In this document: positions 30,559 through 40,800 of the stretch, piece by piece | Layout: each line of letters begins with the position of its first letter | How positions within the stretch are numbered: position 1 is the first letter of the stretch | Assembly (NCBI GenBank): GCA_964523575.1 | Contig: CAZGAV010000011.1 | Span: 1 to 64,000, forward strand | From: DAOUTW01 sp964523575 | Lineage (GTDB): Bacteria > Zixibacteria > MSB-5A5 > GN15 > JAAZOE01 | Direction of reading: 5' to 3' | DNA: 64,000 nt | Program-made: the position numbers and the translations under genes | The notes under the pieces: model-generated | Databases searched by the model: none | Seen by the model: the letters and a program-made list of their open reading frames with translations, nothing else | What the model was told of the DNA's origin: nothing

Positions 30559-33243
30559 TTATTCGGCGATAACCCTTTCCTCCCGGCCGACCGCCTCAAG
30601 AATTAAAGCCGTCTGAAAAGCTCTTTCAATCGCCTCCATAGTAACCGGGACCAGGGGCAATAAATGTCGCTCAACAACCTTTTGCCGAATGACTATCCGC
30701 CGCCGCATAATGATCTCGCCGTCCCGGCGCAGGGTGTCGCCGGTGATATCGCACAGTTCATTGCTCAATGAAAAGGAATCGGAAACATCGCTGATCCTCT
30801 CCGGCAGTCCACCGCTCAAAACGACGTCTATCTCCACGGTCGTCGGCTGATAAAAGACGAATTCCCGGTCAAAACAGAGGTTTTTCCAATAGCCGGTCGG
30901 AATCGTCGGATCGTTCCATTCCATTGTGCCCACCAGCCGGTTGCCGATACTCGATAGCTGACATCGATTCTGCATGCCCAGCGCCTCAAAGGTATCCGAA
31001 TGGGCCGTATGCGAAATCCGGTCGAACGAAATCAGGACGGCAGAGGGAAGAAAGCCGCGCAAAATAGACTGCGCCGCCTGAAGCTGGCTGAGAGACTGCA
31101 GGGATTGAGCCTTCAGGTTTTCATCGACCAGGCGGGCGATATTGCCCCGGGCTTCGAGATGAAAAGTGCCCGACAGCCAGTCCAGATCGACCCGGTCAAA
31201 CGTTTCGGTAATCGAGACTCGGTTGCGATCCGGCTCATCGACTTCAATCGTCTGCGGTCGGCCGCCGTCGTTTATAATCAGGCCTTCCGTGCCCTGATAT
31301 ACCGGCGGGCAGGATTCGAATACGGCATGGCGGTTGGCCGCATCCAGATAATACCAGCGATCATCCAGACGCACCCGGATGAAAACATGGTCGAATTGGT
31401 CGCTGGGCAGGTCATCGAAAACGATACCATATTGCGACGACACCGCCACCAGTTGCGCTTCCAGATCCAGCTTTTTGCATACCAGATACAGCAGATAAGA
31501 CTTATCCTTGCAATCGGCTACCCCGGAACGGATAATGGCTTCGGCCCGGCCCGGTTTGCCGATGAGCCGGAACGACGAGTCCATGGCGGCATACTTCAGT
31601 TTGTCCCGTATCCAGTAAAAGGCCCGGCGCAAGGCTTCCCCGGCTGAACGACTCCCGGCGACAAAATCGAACAAAGGCGCCGGCAGGTCTTCATCGCCGC
31701 TGAGCTTGCCGAAATTGTGAATCAACACCGATTGGGCCACCTCGGACCAGTCTTTCAACTCCGTGGCGCAGGCGATGACCGGGTTACTGCCGTAACTGCC
31801 GAAATAGGAATTGGTGTTCCGAACCGGCACATAGCGATGAATCGTCAATGATGTCACCTGATATTCTTCATCGTCGGATTCCTTCATCTCGATATCGGCC
31901 TGCCGATCCTTGCGACTGCATTTCAACCGTTGATCCTTCGGAGCCATGATCTTTGTCTTGCCGATAAAAGTCGGAAGTTGGGGATCCTGAATAGTACTGA
32001 CGATGGAAAGCGGCACCCGGTCGTCGGCCACTGAAAAACTCTCCCGGCAGAGCAGACGATAACCCAATTCGACGATGTCGCCGGCGGAGAGGTCGGGCAA
32101 AATCCATGAACCCGATTTTTCCTGCTCGGTCGTGATATAAATATTCCGGGTCGGGCTGTCGCCGACCACAAACCGCTCCATCGGCAGATCAATGACGGCG
32201 CCGTCGGCCTTGATAATCCGGCAGGCGGAGAAAAGGAGAATCTGCCGGGTGGAAAAATCGAATCCGACCCGCGACAACATCCGAGCCGCCACCGGGCGGC
32301 GGATCTCGAACGTCTCCCGCACTTTTTTGAGACACCATTCGTTGAATCCGAGCTGATAAACCTGGTCATATTCCAGGACCACCAGCCCATGATGATCTTC
32401 CAGCTTCCAGTCGCGGCTCCGGTCGCGCAGTTGGTTTATGGACTCGACGGGGGAAAACCAGGTATCCCGCACCCCCGCTCGATAACGGTCGCCGGCAAAA
32501 TCGGCCTGACCGTAAACCATCATTTTCAGTATATATTTTTCGAATTCCGGGGCTTTTTTAAGCTTATGGCAGGCCTCGGCCATGTATCCGAAGACATGCG
32601 GATTTTTATCCGAATACCCGAGGTATTCCTCCAGCGATTCAAGAGCTATGGCGAAATTATCGTTTGTATAATGATCGAATCCGGCCCGCATGATATCATA
32701 GTCCGGGTACTTGTCCCGAACCGTCCTCGTCTCCACCTTGTATGAAAAATCATAATCCAGACTCTTGAATTTAAGAACCGTTTTGGTTATCGGGCGTAGT
32801 TGGGGCGTCAGCAGTCGGATACGGCTCGTGTCGTCATTGGTCTTGGTGTCAATCCCGAAGGCCTGATCGATTTCTCCATTTTCATATACGAATTTGGCGT
32901 CCTTCAGAACCAGATTGGGCGCGCCTGTCAGAAAAATATTTGAATAAATGATTCGGCGCGGGACAAAATAGACGATCTCCATCTCGCCTTCGCTCTGGTG
33001 CATGTTGATATATAGCTCGTACTTGTCAACGGGACGTCCGCGCAAGATCGAAATAACAGCGTAAAATATCCGACGCCAAATCGAAAAATCCGGGCGGAGC
33101 CGCCCGTCTTCCATATGCGGATTCAAGTTGACCCCCCATGCCTGAAGTGATTGGTCGGCTCGGCCTTCGTTGACGAGCTTAACCATCAATTCCCCCAGTT
33201 TAAAGAGGATTAAAGCCGCCGCGAAAAAACCGATAAATTCCAA
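30559..33243 (-). CDS. DUF3857 and transglutaminase-like domain protein
   Basis: The 894-residue protein begins with a transmembrane or signal-anchor helix (FIGFFAAALILFKLGELM). A TPR-like region (about 180-240) with ALESLEEYLGYSDKNPHVFG precedes a DUF3857-type beta domain (about 290-520). The transglutaminase-like core (about 540-680) has the triad elements Cys in SGVADCKDKSYLLYLVCKK, His in DQFDHVFIRVRLDD and Asp in YYLDAANRHAVF. A C-terminal beta-rich domain follows. Such proteins are usually periplasmic or surface-anchored and of unknown substrate. The start is a TTG at 33243 preceded by GGGAG. It stands alone, with gaps of more than 150 bp on both sides. Confidence 0.85.
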   Translation of the reverse strand: MEFIGFFAAALILFKLGELMVKLVNEGRADQSLQAWGVNLNPHMEDGRLRPDFSIWRRIFYAVISILRGRPVDKYELYINMHQSEGEMEIVYFVPRRIIYSNIFLTGAPNLVLKDAKFVYENGEIDQAFGIDTKTNDDTSRIRLLTPQLRPITKTVLKFKSLDYDFSYKVETRTVRDKYPDYDIMRAGFDHYTNDNFAIALESLEEYLGYSDKNPHVFGYMAEACHKLKKAPEFEKYILKMMVYGQADFAGDRYRAGVRDTWFSPVESINQLRDRSRDWKLEDHHGLVVLEYDQVYQLGFNEWCLKKVRETFEIRRPVAARMLSRVGFDFSTRQILLFSACRIIKADGAVIDLPMERFVVGDSPTRNIYITTEQEKSGSWILPDLSAGDIVELGYRLLCRESFSVADDRVPLSIVSTIQDPQLPTFIGKTKIMAPKDQRLKCSRKDRQADIEMKESDDEEYQVTSLTIHRYVPVRNTNSYFGSYGSNPVIACATELKDWSEVAQSVLIHNFGKLSGDEDLPAPLFDFVAGSRSAGEALRRAFYWIRDKLKYAAMDSSFRLIGKPGRAEAIIRSGVADCKDKSYLLYLVCKKLDLEAQLVAVSSQYGIVFDDLPSDQFDHVFIRVRLDDRWYYLDAANRHAVFESCPPVYQGTEGLIINDGGRPQTIEVDEPDRNRVSITETFDRVDLDWLSGTFHLEARGNIARLVDENLKAQSLQSLSQLQAAQSILRGFLPSAVLISFDRISHTAHSDTFEALGMQNRCQLSSIGNRLVGTMEWNDPTIPTGYWKNLCFDREFVFYQPTTVEIDVVLSGGLPERISDVSDSFSLSNELCDITGDTLRRDGEIIMRRRIVIRQKVVERHLLPLVPVTMEAIERAFQTALILEAVGREERVIAE

Positions 33244-33408
33244 GAGATACTCCCGGGCTTCGGCATTTAAAATGAATGATATTAATACGGCTCCGACTGG
33301 GCCATTAACATCTATTATAATTTAGATCAGAAAGTAAATTTATGCAAGCACAACTTGAAGTGGCAGACGGGAATTGGAGCCTCGCGGCTTAAAGATACAG
33401 AGGGAAAA

Positions 33409-34167
33409 TCAAATTTTCTCGCGTTCGGCGACGCCCGGCGCCAGGTTCAGTATTTCCGGAACCGATCGGAGAACGGGTACATCATTGGGAAGGGAATCGG
33501 GATAATTCATGCCCGGCCGGTATTTCAAAACGCCGACCAGACCGGCCTTCCGGGCTCCCAGAACATCAACGTCATACCGGTCGCCGACATAGATCATTTC
33601 CCTCGGTTCAAGTCCCGATCGGGTCACAGCCGCCTCAAAGACGGCCGGGTGCGGTTTGCGGTAACCGATCTCCGGGGAGTAGACCGTTATATCCAGATAG
33701 GGTTGCAATCCCAGGCGGACCAGATCGGAGTTCGGATATTCCGGGGCATACAGAGTATTGGATATTATACCCGTCAGGTAACCGCGTTCCTTGAGTCGGC
33801 GAAGCGTTTCCACCCCTCTCTCGCAAACCTGCATATACTTTTGAGCCTCAGTATAGACCATACGAATGAAGCGGGCGCTCACGGCCGCCGGATCATCAAC
33901 CCCGAACTCGGCCAGCAACGCCGCCGGGGCATCCGTCGCTTTCCATTCCCTCAGGGACTCACGATCAGCCGGGCGGCATTCGGACTTCAACTGTTCCAGC
34001 CGTTCATGAAATATGCCGAAAGGCGGCAGAGGGTACCCCCGGGCAACCAGATCGTCATAGCCCCGCTTATGCCCCTCGAGGTCGATCATGCGCCAGTCAT
34101 GACCGCCATACTCGATCAAAGTATAGCCCAGATCGAAAAAAACGCCTTTGATATGCCGGAAGTCCAT
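33409..34167 (-). CDS. HAD superfamily hydrolase
   Basis: The 252-residue protein carries the four HAD motifs: motif I FFDLGYTLIEYG (nucleophile Asp; the second acidic position is Gly, as in several HAD subfamilies), motif II GIISNTLYAPE, motif III Lys in YRKPHPAVFEAAV and motif IV YVGDRYDVDVLGARKAG. A helical cap lies between motifs I and II. The pattern fits phosphatases of small molecules such as nucleotides or sugar phosphates; the substrate cannot be predicted. The ATG at 34167 is preferred over a TTG two codons upstream. It lies 52 bp after moeA on the same strand and may be the last gene of the molybdenum cofactor operon. Confidence 0.88.
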   Translation of the reverse strand: MDFRHIKGVFFDLGYTLIEYGGHDWRMIDLEGHKRGYDDLVARGYPLPPFGIFHERLEQLKSECRPADRESLREWKATDAPAALLAEFGVDDPAAVSARFIRMVYTEAQKYMQVCERGVETLRRLKERGYLTGIISNTLYAPEYPNSDLVRLGLQPYLDITVYSPEIGYRKPHPAVFEAAVTRSGLEPREMIYVGDRYDVDVLGARKAGLVGVLKYRPGMNYPDSLPNDVPVLRSVPEILNLAPGVAEREKI

Positions 34168-34219
34168 AATCAATAAATCTCAGCGATATCAGGTTCATAA
34201 TTATTCATCGCCGTCGTCA

Positions 34220-35419
34220 TTAATAAAGCCGCTCGGCTTCGACCGTGTCCCCGGCCGCCAGAGTTCTTATGTCCACGTTCATGAGTATGAAGCCGTTGAT
34301 GCCTTTGATCGATGACAGTCGTCCCGAATCCTGCCGGAGCGAAGGATAAGCCACGATTTGGTTTCCTTCTTCCTGTAATTTTACGCCTATCAGATTAAGC
34401 CTGTCGCCCTGCACTGTCACGTCATCATGAAGGACGGCCTGCACCCGACTCGGCTCGCAGTCCTGCCCCATCATCCGAGCAATGACCCGTCGGACATAGA
34501 GATGATACCCGGCCACGACACTGACCGGGTTGCCGGGAAGACTCAATATCCAGCTGTCGTCGATGCGGGCAAAAAGAATCGGTTTACCCGGTTTGACCAG
34601 AGCCTTATGGAACAGGATTTCTCCTCCCGATTGCCGGATAACATCCGGGAGATAATCGAAATCCCCCATCGACACTCCGCCGGTGGTGATAACCAGATCG
34701 GAAGCTTCAAGACATCTCTTCAAAACCTCTTTCAACGATTCCTTATTATCCGGCACCATTGTCACGATTTCTCCTTGTGGAAGCCCCAATTTTTCGATAA
34801 GGGCCTGCAAAACACTCCGATTGGAATCATAGATTTGTCCCGGAAGCAACGGCGTGCCGGGTTGAGCCAGCTCCGACCCACTGCAAAGCAGGGCTGTCCG
34901 GGGTCGTGGAATAACCGATACGCGCGTCAATCCCACCGAGGCCAGAACGCCGATGTCAACCGGCGTCAGGCTTTCCCCGGCTCGAAAGAGGCTGTCTCCG
35001 ACGTGGATATCATCGCCGACCGGACGGACATATTGCCCCTTGGCGACACCGTCGGCGATAAGTACCTGATTCCCTTCAAAACTGACGTCCTCGACCTTGA
35101 TCACCGTGTCGGCCCCGGATATCACCGGAGCGCCGGTCATGACTTTCACGGCATAGCCCGGCTTGAGGTTTTGATCGGGGCTGTCCCCGGCGGCCACGAC
35201 CGATTGCAGAGGCAAGGACCATGGTTGACCGCCGGTCAAATCGGCTATTCGGACGGCGATACCGTCCATTTTCGAGCCTTCGAATTCGGGCACATTGATG
35301 GGCGACAAGACATCATTGGCCAGGGTGCATCCGACCGCTTGCAACAAGGGGACGTCCACCGGCGGCAGAGAACCGACGGCCCGGTCAATAATATTCTTGG
35401 CCTCCTGCAGGGTAATCAT
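34220..35419 (-). CDS. moeA: Molybdopterin molybdenumtransferase MoeA
   Basis: The 399-residue protein has the MoeA layout: the N-terminal domain with the VPEFEGSKMDGIAVR motif (about residues 45-59), the GDDIHVGDSLFRAGESLTPVDI segment (split: GDDIHVGDSLFRAGE, SLTPVDIGVLAS), then the MoCF domain with TTGGVSMGDFDYLPDVI, VKPGKPILFAR and SLPGNPVSVVAGY. It inserts molybdate into adenylylated molybdopterin. It starts one base after the stop of the MOSC gene, so the two are translationally coupled. Confidence 0.95.
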   Translation of the reverse strand: MITLQEAKNIIDRAVGSLPPVDVPLLQAVGCTLANDVLSPINVPEFEGSKMDGIAVRIADLTGGQPWSLPLQSVVAAGDSPDQNLKPGYAVKVMTGAPVISGADTVIKVEDVSFEGNQVLIADGVAKGQYVRPVGDDIHVGDSLFRAGESLTPVDIGVLASVGLTRVSVIPRPRTALLCSGSELAQPGTPLLPGQIYDSNRSVLQALIEKLGLPQGEIVTMVPDNKESLKEVLKRCLEASDLVITTGGVSMGDFDYLPDVIRQSGGEILFHKALVKPGKPILFARIDDSWILSLPGNPVSVVAGYHLYVRRVIARMMGQDCEPSRVQAVLHDDVTVQGDRLNLIGVKLQEEGNQIVAYPSLRQDSGRLSSIKGINGFILMNVDIRTLAAGDTVEAERLY

Positions 35420-35420
35420 C

Positions 35421-35864
35421 TCAGCTTAAAATCCTTATGTCATCCCCTTCGCGCAGTTTTCCCCCGGATAGAACGCGGGCAAAGACGCCTTCGCGGGGCA
35501 TGATGCAATCGCCGACCAACTGGCGGATAATACAACCTTTGTGGCATTCCTTGCCGATCTGAATCACTTCGACTTCCACCGAGGCGCCCAATTGTATCCG
35601 GGTGCCGACCGCCACGTTGGTGAAATCAAGACCGACGGTGGTGATGTTCTCGGCGAAATCACCCGGCTTGACATCCAGGTCGGGATGTTCGACCTTGACG
35701 AAACTTTCGTGTGGAAGGAGACTTAAGGGGCGATGCGAATGGCCGTGAGCATCGCCTTCAATACCTCCGCCGGCGACCACCTCGACTTCGCTGACATTCT
35801 TCTTTTTTTGACCCTTTTGGGGTGAAATCGAGATGCGATAGATATGTGCGCCATTATTTTCCAT
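35421..35864 (-). CDS. MOSC domain protein
   Basis: The ATG at 35864 follows AAGGTGG. The longer frame to 35921 reads through the region of the truncated moaC and is not protein-like. The 147-residue protein is a small stand-alone MOSC domain, with the strand motif VAGGGIEGDAHGHSHRPLSL, PGDFAENITTVGLD and the family Cys in GKECHKGCIIRQLVGD. MOSC proteins handle sulfurated molybdenum cofactor or sulfur delivery to metal centres. Position between moaA and moeA supports a role in cofactor maturation or transfer. Confidence 0.92.
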   Translation of the reverse strand: MENNGAHIYRISISPQKGQKKKNVSEVEVVAGGGIEGDAHGHSHRPLSLLPHESFVKVEHPDLDVKPGDFAENITTVGLDFTNVAVGTRIQLGASVEVEVIQIGKECHKGCIIRQLVGDCIMPREGVFARVLSGGKLREGDDIRILS

Positions 35865-35958
35865 GTTCCACCTTTTCCGCTGTCTCCGTCGGATCGGAGA
35901 TTTAATTTCGATCCCGCCCAAAACTCAGGTTCGGTTGTCGCATCAGAGCTTTCATGAC

Positions 35959-36060
35959 TTACTTTTCTTCCTCCGCCACGGCCGTCGCCCGACGTTCGGT
36001 TTCCGGTTTGCCGCCGATATCAACCATGCGCGCCCGGCTTTGCGTCTCGACATGTGACAT
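35959..36060 (-). pseudogene. moaC: Truncated moaC (cyclic pyranopterin monophosphate synthase, N-terminal fragment)
   Basis: Starting 11 bp after the moaA stop, an ATG at 36060 opens a 33-codon frame ending at TAA (35959-35961). Its protein contains RARMVDIGGKPETERRATAV, which matches the conserved N-terminus of MoaC (MVDV..KP.T.R.A.A). A complete MoaC has about 150-160 residues, and the substrate-binding PLCHP, the catalytic Lys region and the C-terminal GGKSG are all missing. The MOSC gene begins 95 bp further on. This looks like an internal deletion that removed most of moaC. A functional copy must lie elsewhere if the pathway works. Confidence 0.7.
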
Positions 36061-36071
36061 TTTTTTCAAAG

Positions 36072-37079
36072 TCAACCTCCCACCCGCCGCATGCACGGTT
36101 CCGGTTCCAGTACCGAAAAAAGCGACTGACAGCGCCGGAAACCGGGCGTGGCAATCAGCGACGTCAGGAAATCCACCAGGTTATCATCGTTTTCATATTG
36201 CTCGAGAATCCGGCCGATGTTCACCCCCTCGGCGCCGAATAAACAGCCAAAAATCTCGCCGTCGGAGGTCAGGCGCAGACGGTTGCATCCGGAGCAGAAA
36301 TTGTGGCTGACCGCCGATATAAAGCTGACCCGCCCCGGCTGCCCCGAAACCCGATAACTTCGGGCCGGGCCGCCGGTGATGTCGCCGCCGATAATCGGCT
36401 GTAATTCAAAATCGATTCTCGCTTTCATTTCATCTTCACCTATAAACCGATCCGCGCCCCATTTGGAATCAGCCGTGGGCATGAATTCGATCAGACGCAG
36501 GTCAATCGGCCGGGTCAGGGCCCATTCGGCCAGTCTCGGAATTTCATCGTCGTTGATTCCCCGGATAACCACGGTATTGACTTTGACCGAAGGAAAACGT
36601 CCGCATTCGATGGCGCTCATGATACTTTCGTAGACCCGTTCGAATCCATCAACCCCGGCGATCCGCCGGAAACGTTCGCGGTCGAGGGTGTCGAGGCTGA
36701 TGTTGATGCGGTTCAGACCGGCCGCAATCAAATCCGGAATCATCCGTTTCAGGATCAAACCGTTGGTAGTGATACCGATTTGCGAGATCCCGTCGATGGC
36801 GGCGGTTTTTGCGACGAGGTCGACCAGACCCCGGCGCACGGTCGGTTCGCCCCCCGTGAATCGAATCTTCACGACGCCAAGGGAAGCGAAAATATCGATT
36901 AGCCGAATCAACTGCTCGTCGGTGAGGGGTTCGCGGGCCCGGAAGGTATCGGCTGCGGACCCGTAGCAATAGACACAGCGCAGGTTGCAACGATTGGTCA
37001 GCGATACCCTCAGGTAAGTAATCTGTCGGTTGAAAACGTCGATCAGGCGTTTTCGATTATCGGAGTTATCCATAGTCAT
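36072..37079 (-). CDS. moaA: GTP 3',8-cyclase MoaA
   Basis: The 335-residue radical SAM enzyme has the N-terminal cluster motif LTNRCNLRCVYCYG (CxxxCxxC), the GGEPTVRRGL SAM-binding motif, and a C-terminal cluster with FCSGCNRLRLTSDGEIFGCL. It ends in the conserved Gly-Gly (RRVGG) needed for activity in this family. It converts GTP to 3',8-cyclo-GTP, the first step of molybdopterin synthesis. Its start overlaps the stop of mog by four bases (ATGA), and the moaC remnant follows after 11 bp. Confidence 0.96.
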   Translation of the reverse strand: MTMDNSDNRKRLIDVFNRQITYLRVSLTNRCNLRCVYCYGSAADTFRAREPLTDEQLIRLIDIFASLGVVKIRFTGGEPTVRRGLVDLVAKTAAIDGISQIGITTNGLILKRMIPDLIAAGLNRINISLDTLDRERFRRIAGVDGFERVYESIMSAIECGRFPSVKVNTVVIRGINDDEIPRLAEWALTRPIDLRLIEFMPTADSKWGADRFIGEDEMKARIDFELQPIIGGDITGGPARSYRVSGQPGRVSFISAVSHNFCSGCNRLRLTSDGEIFGCLFGAEGVNIGRILEQYENDDNLVDFLTSLIATPGFRRCQSLFSVLEPEPCMRRVGG

Positions 37080-37576
37080 TTGTCCGGTTTTCCTCCGTCG
37101 ATCAGAGCCAGCGCATGATGCAAAGCCGGTTTGACGACGTCAAAATTTTCGACCGCCCCCTTGGGGCTGCCGGGAAGATTTATGATCAAAGTACCGCCGG
37201 CGACGCCCGCCACTGCCCGCGACAGCATGGCATGCGGAGTGATTTTGAGCGAGACCTGCCGCATGGCTTCTTCCATCCCCGGAATTCGCCGGTCAATAAC
37301 CTCAAGCGTCGCCTCCGGTGTCACATCCGATGGCGCCAGGCCGGTGCCGCCCGAAGTCAGAATCAGTTTGATGCCGGCGGCGATCCACCGACGCAACATT
37401 TCGGCAATCTGCACCCGATCGTCAGGAATGATTTCGATTTCATGAACCCGGTAGCCCGCCCCTTTGAGGCGATCTCCCAAAAGCGGCGCCGTTTCATCCG
37501 GCCGTTCACCGCTGAAGGCCCGATCACTGCAGATCAAAATGGCGGCGGTCGGGAGAGATTCCGGCTGTGATTCCAT
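37076..37576 (-). CDS. mog: Molybdopterin adenylyltransferase (MogA/MoaB family)
   Basis: The 166-residue protein has the MoCF fold signatures: AILICSDRAFSGERPDETAP near the N-terminus, LILTSGGTGLAPSDVTPEAT (about residues 75-94) and NLPGSPKGAVENFDVV near the C-terminus. It activates molybdopterin by adenylylation ahead of MoeA. It is the first gene of the mog-moaA-(moaC remnant)-MOSC-moeA unit, with about 260 bp of non-coding DNA upstream. No moaD, moaE or mobA is present in the window. Confidence 0.92.
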   Translation of the reverse strand: MESQPESLPTAAILICSDRAFSGERPDETAPLLGDRLKGAGYRVHEIEIIPDDRVQIAEMLRRWIAAGIKLILTSGGTGLAPSDVTPEATLEVIDRRIPGMEEAMRQVSLKITPHAMLSRAVAGVAGGTLIINLPGSPKGAVENFDVVKPALHHALALIDGGKPDK

Positions 37577-37793
37577 GTGCCGTAATTCCTATCTCCAAAA
37601 GACAATGGCCATATCGAATCGAGGGAATGTCAGGATAATTCCCGGCGTACAATTCAATGTGGATAATTTGTATCCGTATTAATTTAAACCCCGAGCCAAA
37701 GCCGGTTGTTCCCAATGGAGCGCATTTTTCAAGCTGCTGGAGTTGTCGTAACTATTTTATATTCAGCATGTTACAAAATTCACATGGCCGCCG

Positions 37794-37827
37794 GGCAGGG
37801 ATGCGGCGGTTGGAGCGCATCCCTGCC
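37794..37827 (-). terminator. Strong hairpin after the metal-efflux operon
   Basis: A perfect 12-bp stem pairs GGCAGGGATGCG (37794-37805) with CGCATCCCTGCC (37816-37827) around a 10-nt loop, starting ten bases after the CusA-like stop. No T-run follows immediately on the minus strand, so it may work as a 3' end stabiliser or a factor-assisted terminator. It shares the GGGATGCG/CGCATCCC core with the terminator at 27520. Confidence 0.55.
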
Positions 37828-37836
37828 TGACAGCAT

Positions 37837-40800
37837 TTACGCCGCCTTACCGATTTTGGACCGGTTCATAAAATAAAACAGAACCGGCACGATGACGAGC
37901 GTCAGAATCGTGGATGTCACCAGGCCGCCGACCATCGGCGCCGCAATCCTCTTCATCACTTCAGCGCCGGTGCCATGACCAAACATGATCGGAAGCAGGG
38001 CGATGATCGTGGTGCTGACCGTCATCAGTTTCGGGCGTACCCGTTCGACGGCGCCTTCAACCACGGCCGCATGCAGATCGGCGATCGAATTCAATCGTTT
38101 CTCGGCCTGATATCTCGCCACCGCTTCTTCCAGATAGACCAGCATAACCACTCCGGTTTCGGCCGCCAGTCCGGCCAGGGCGATAAAGCCGACATAGACG
38201 GCGACCGAGGTGTTATATCCAAAAATATAAAACAGCCAGATACCGCCCACTAATGCGAACGGCAGAGACAGCAGAACGATCAGGCTGTTGGCCAGATTTC
38301 TGAAATGCAGGTACAGGAGAAGAAAAATGATAATCAGCGTCAAGGGAATAATCAGTCGCAGTTTTTCGGCGGCGGCCTGCATATTTTCATATTGCCCGGC
38401 CCAGATCAGCGAGTATCCGGTCGGCAGTTTGATATCGGAGGCCACCGCCTCACGCGCCCGGGCGACATAGGTGCCGACGTCGATATTGCGGATATCGACG
38501 AAAACCCAGGCTGTGGTGCGGGCGTTTTCGGACTTGATCATGGCCGGCCCCTTATTGAATTCAAGGCTGGCCACCTGTCCCAGCGGCACATAACCGCCGT
38601 CCGGCGTCGAAATCAGGACGCGGCGAATCGCTTCCGGATCATCCCGTAATTCACGCGAATAGCGAATATTAATCGGGTATCTTTCCCGCCCCTCGATGGT
38701 GGTCGCGATATTCATGCCGCCGATGGCGGTCTTGATGACATCCTGAATATCGCCGACCGTCAGGCCATAAGCGGCCGCTCGAAAACGATCGATATTAACG
38801 TCGAGGTAATTGCCGCCGGTGACCCGTTCGGCGTAAACCGACCGCGTTCCCGGCAAAGTCTTTACCGCGGTTTCGATGCGCTGGGCGATGGCGTTGAGAC
38901 TGTCAAGGTTCGGCCCCATCACTTTGATGCCGACCGGCGTTTTGATGCCTGTCGCCAGCATATCGATGCGGGTTTTGATCGGCATCGTCCAGGCGTTGGT
39001 CAGACCGGGAAATTGAATCGAAGCGTCCAGGGAATCGATCAGCATCTCCGGCGTCAAACCCCGCCGCCATTCCTTTTCCGGCTTGAGCATAATCGTCGTT
39101 TCGAGCATGGTCAAAGGCGCCGGATCGGTGGCCGTCTCGGCCCGGCCGACCTTCCCGAAAACTCTTTTTACTTCCGGGAAAGATGCGATGATACGGTCGG
39201 TTTGCTGTAATAGCTCCCGCGCTTTGTCAATCGAGATCCCCGGCAGGGTGGTCGGCATATAAAGCAAATCGCCCTCATAAAGAGGCGGCATGAATTCCGA
39301 GCCGATGCGGCTGATGGGGAAATAGGTAATCGCCATCAGGATCACCACCAGCGACAATACCAGCACTTTGTGCCTGAGGGCAAAATTGATCACCGGCCGA
39401 TAGAGCCAGATGCTGATGCGCGAGAGCGGATTTTTGCTTTCGGGACGAATTTTGCCTTTGATGAACAGGGCCGTCAGGACGGGGATGATGGTCACCGAAA
39501 GCAGAGCCGAAGCCGCCATGGCGAACGATTTGGTATAGGCCAGCGGTTTGAACAATCGCCCCGACTGGCCGCCCAGAACCAGCACCGGCAAAAAGGAAAT
39601 CGTGATAATCAAAAGCGAGAAAAACAGGGCCGGGCCGACCTCTTTGGCCGAATCGATGATGATCTGACTATGCGGTTTTTTGCCGGCGTCGCGTTCCAGA
39701 TGCTTATGAGCGTTCTCGACCATGACCACCGAGGCGTCAACCATCACCCCGATGGCGATAGCAATACCTCCCAGCGACATGATATTGGCGTTGATCTTAA
39801 ACAGGTACATGACCAAAATCGAAATCAAAACCCCGGCGGGCAAGGTCACCATTGCCACCAGCGTCGATCGGATATGAAACAGAAATACCAGGGTGATAAG
39901 CATCACCACGATCATTTCCTTAATGAGGGTATCGCGCAGGTTATTGGTAGCCCGGTCGATCAGGCCGGAACGGTCATAAACCGGGACTATCTCGACTCCC
40001 TCAGGCAAACCGCCTTTCAATTCAGCCAGCTTGGTTTTGACCCGTTCGATCACCTTGCGAGCGTTATCACCCCAGCGGACGATAACGATGCCGCCCACGG
40101 TTTCACCGCGGCCGTCGAGATCGGCCAGTCCGCGCCTGATTTCGGGGCCGTACTGGACATTGGCAACGGCCGACAGCAAAATCGGCGGACCACCCTTGGG
40201 CATGTGGATCGGAATATTCCTTAAATCATCCAAATCACCCACATAGGCCTGATTACGAACCATGAATTCGCTTTCGCCCAGTTCGATAAGCTTGCCGCCG
40301 GCGGCCCCCGTCGATTTTTTGACGGCCATGATGACATGGTTCAGAGGGATGTCGTAAAATTCCATCTTGCGGGGATCGACTTCTATCTGAAACTGCCGCA
40401 CGAAACCACCGACCGAGGCCACCTCGGAAACACCCGGTACCGACGACAGTTCATATTTGAGGAACCAATCCTGCAAGGAACGCAGTTCGACCAGGTCATG
40501 CTTATTGGTGGTATCGACCAGGGCGTATTGATAGACCCATCCGACGCCGGTGGCATCGGGGCCGAGCTGGGGCGTCACTCCCTCCGGTAAGCGGCCGCTC
40601 ATCTGCGACAGGTATTCCAGCACCCGGCTTCGCGCCCAGTATATATCGGTGCCGTCATTGAAAATGATATAGACGAACGACAGCCCGAAATAGGAATATC
40701 CACGAACGTTTTTGGCGCCGGGGACAGCCAGCATGGCCGTCGTCAAGGGGTAGGTGACCTGATCTTCCACCACTTGAGGCGGTTGTCCGCTGTAACTCGT

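Noticed and set aside
33355..34176. Plus-strand frame of 273 codons
   Set aside because: Antisense of the HAD hydrolase, which has all four family motifs on the minus strand.
34427..35503. Plus-strand frame of 358 codons
   Set aside because: Antisense of moeA and the MOSC gene; both are clear on the minus strand.
39370..40224. Long plus-strand frame of 284 codons
   Set aside because: Antisense shadow of the CusA-like gene, with no start signals or protein-like pattern.
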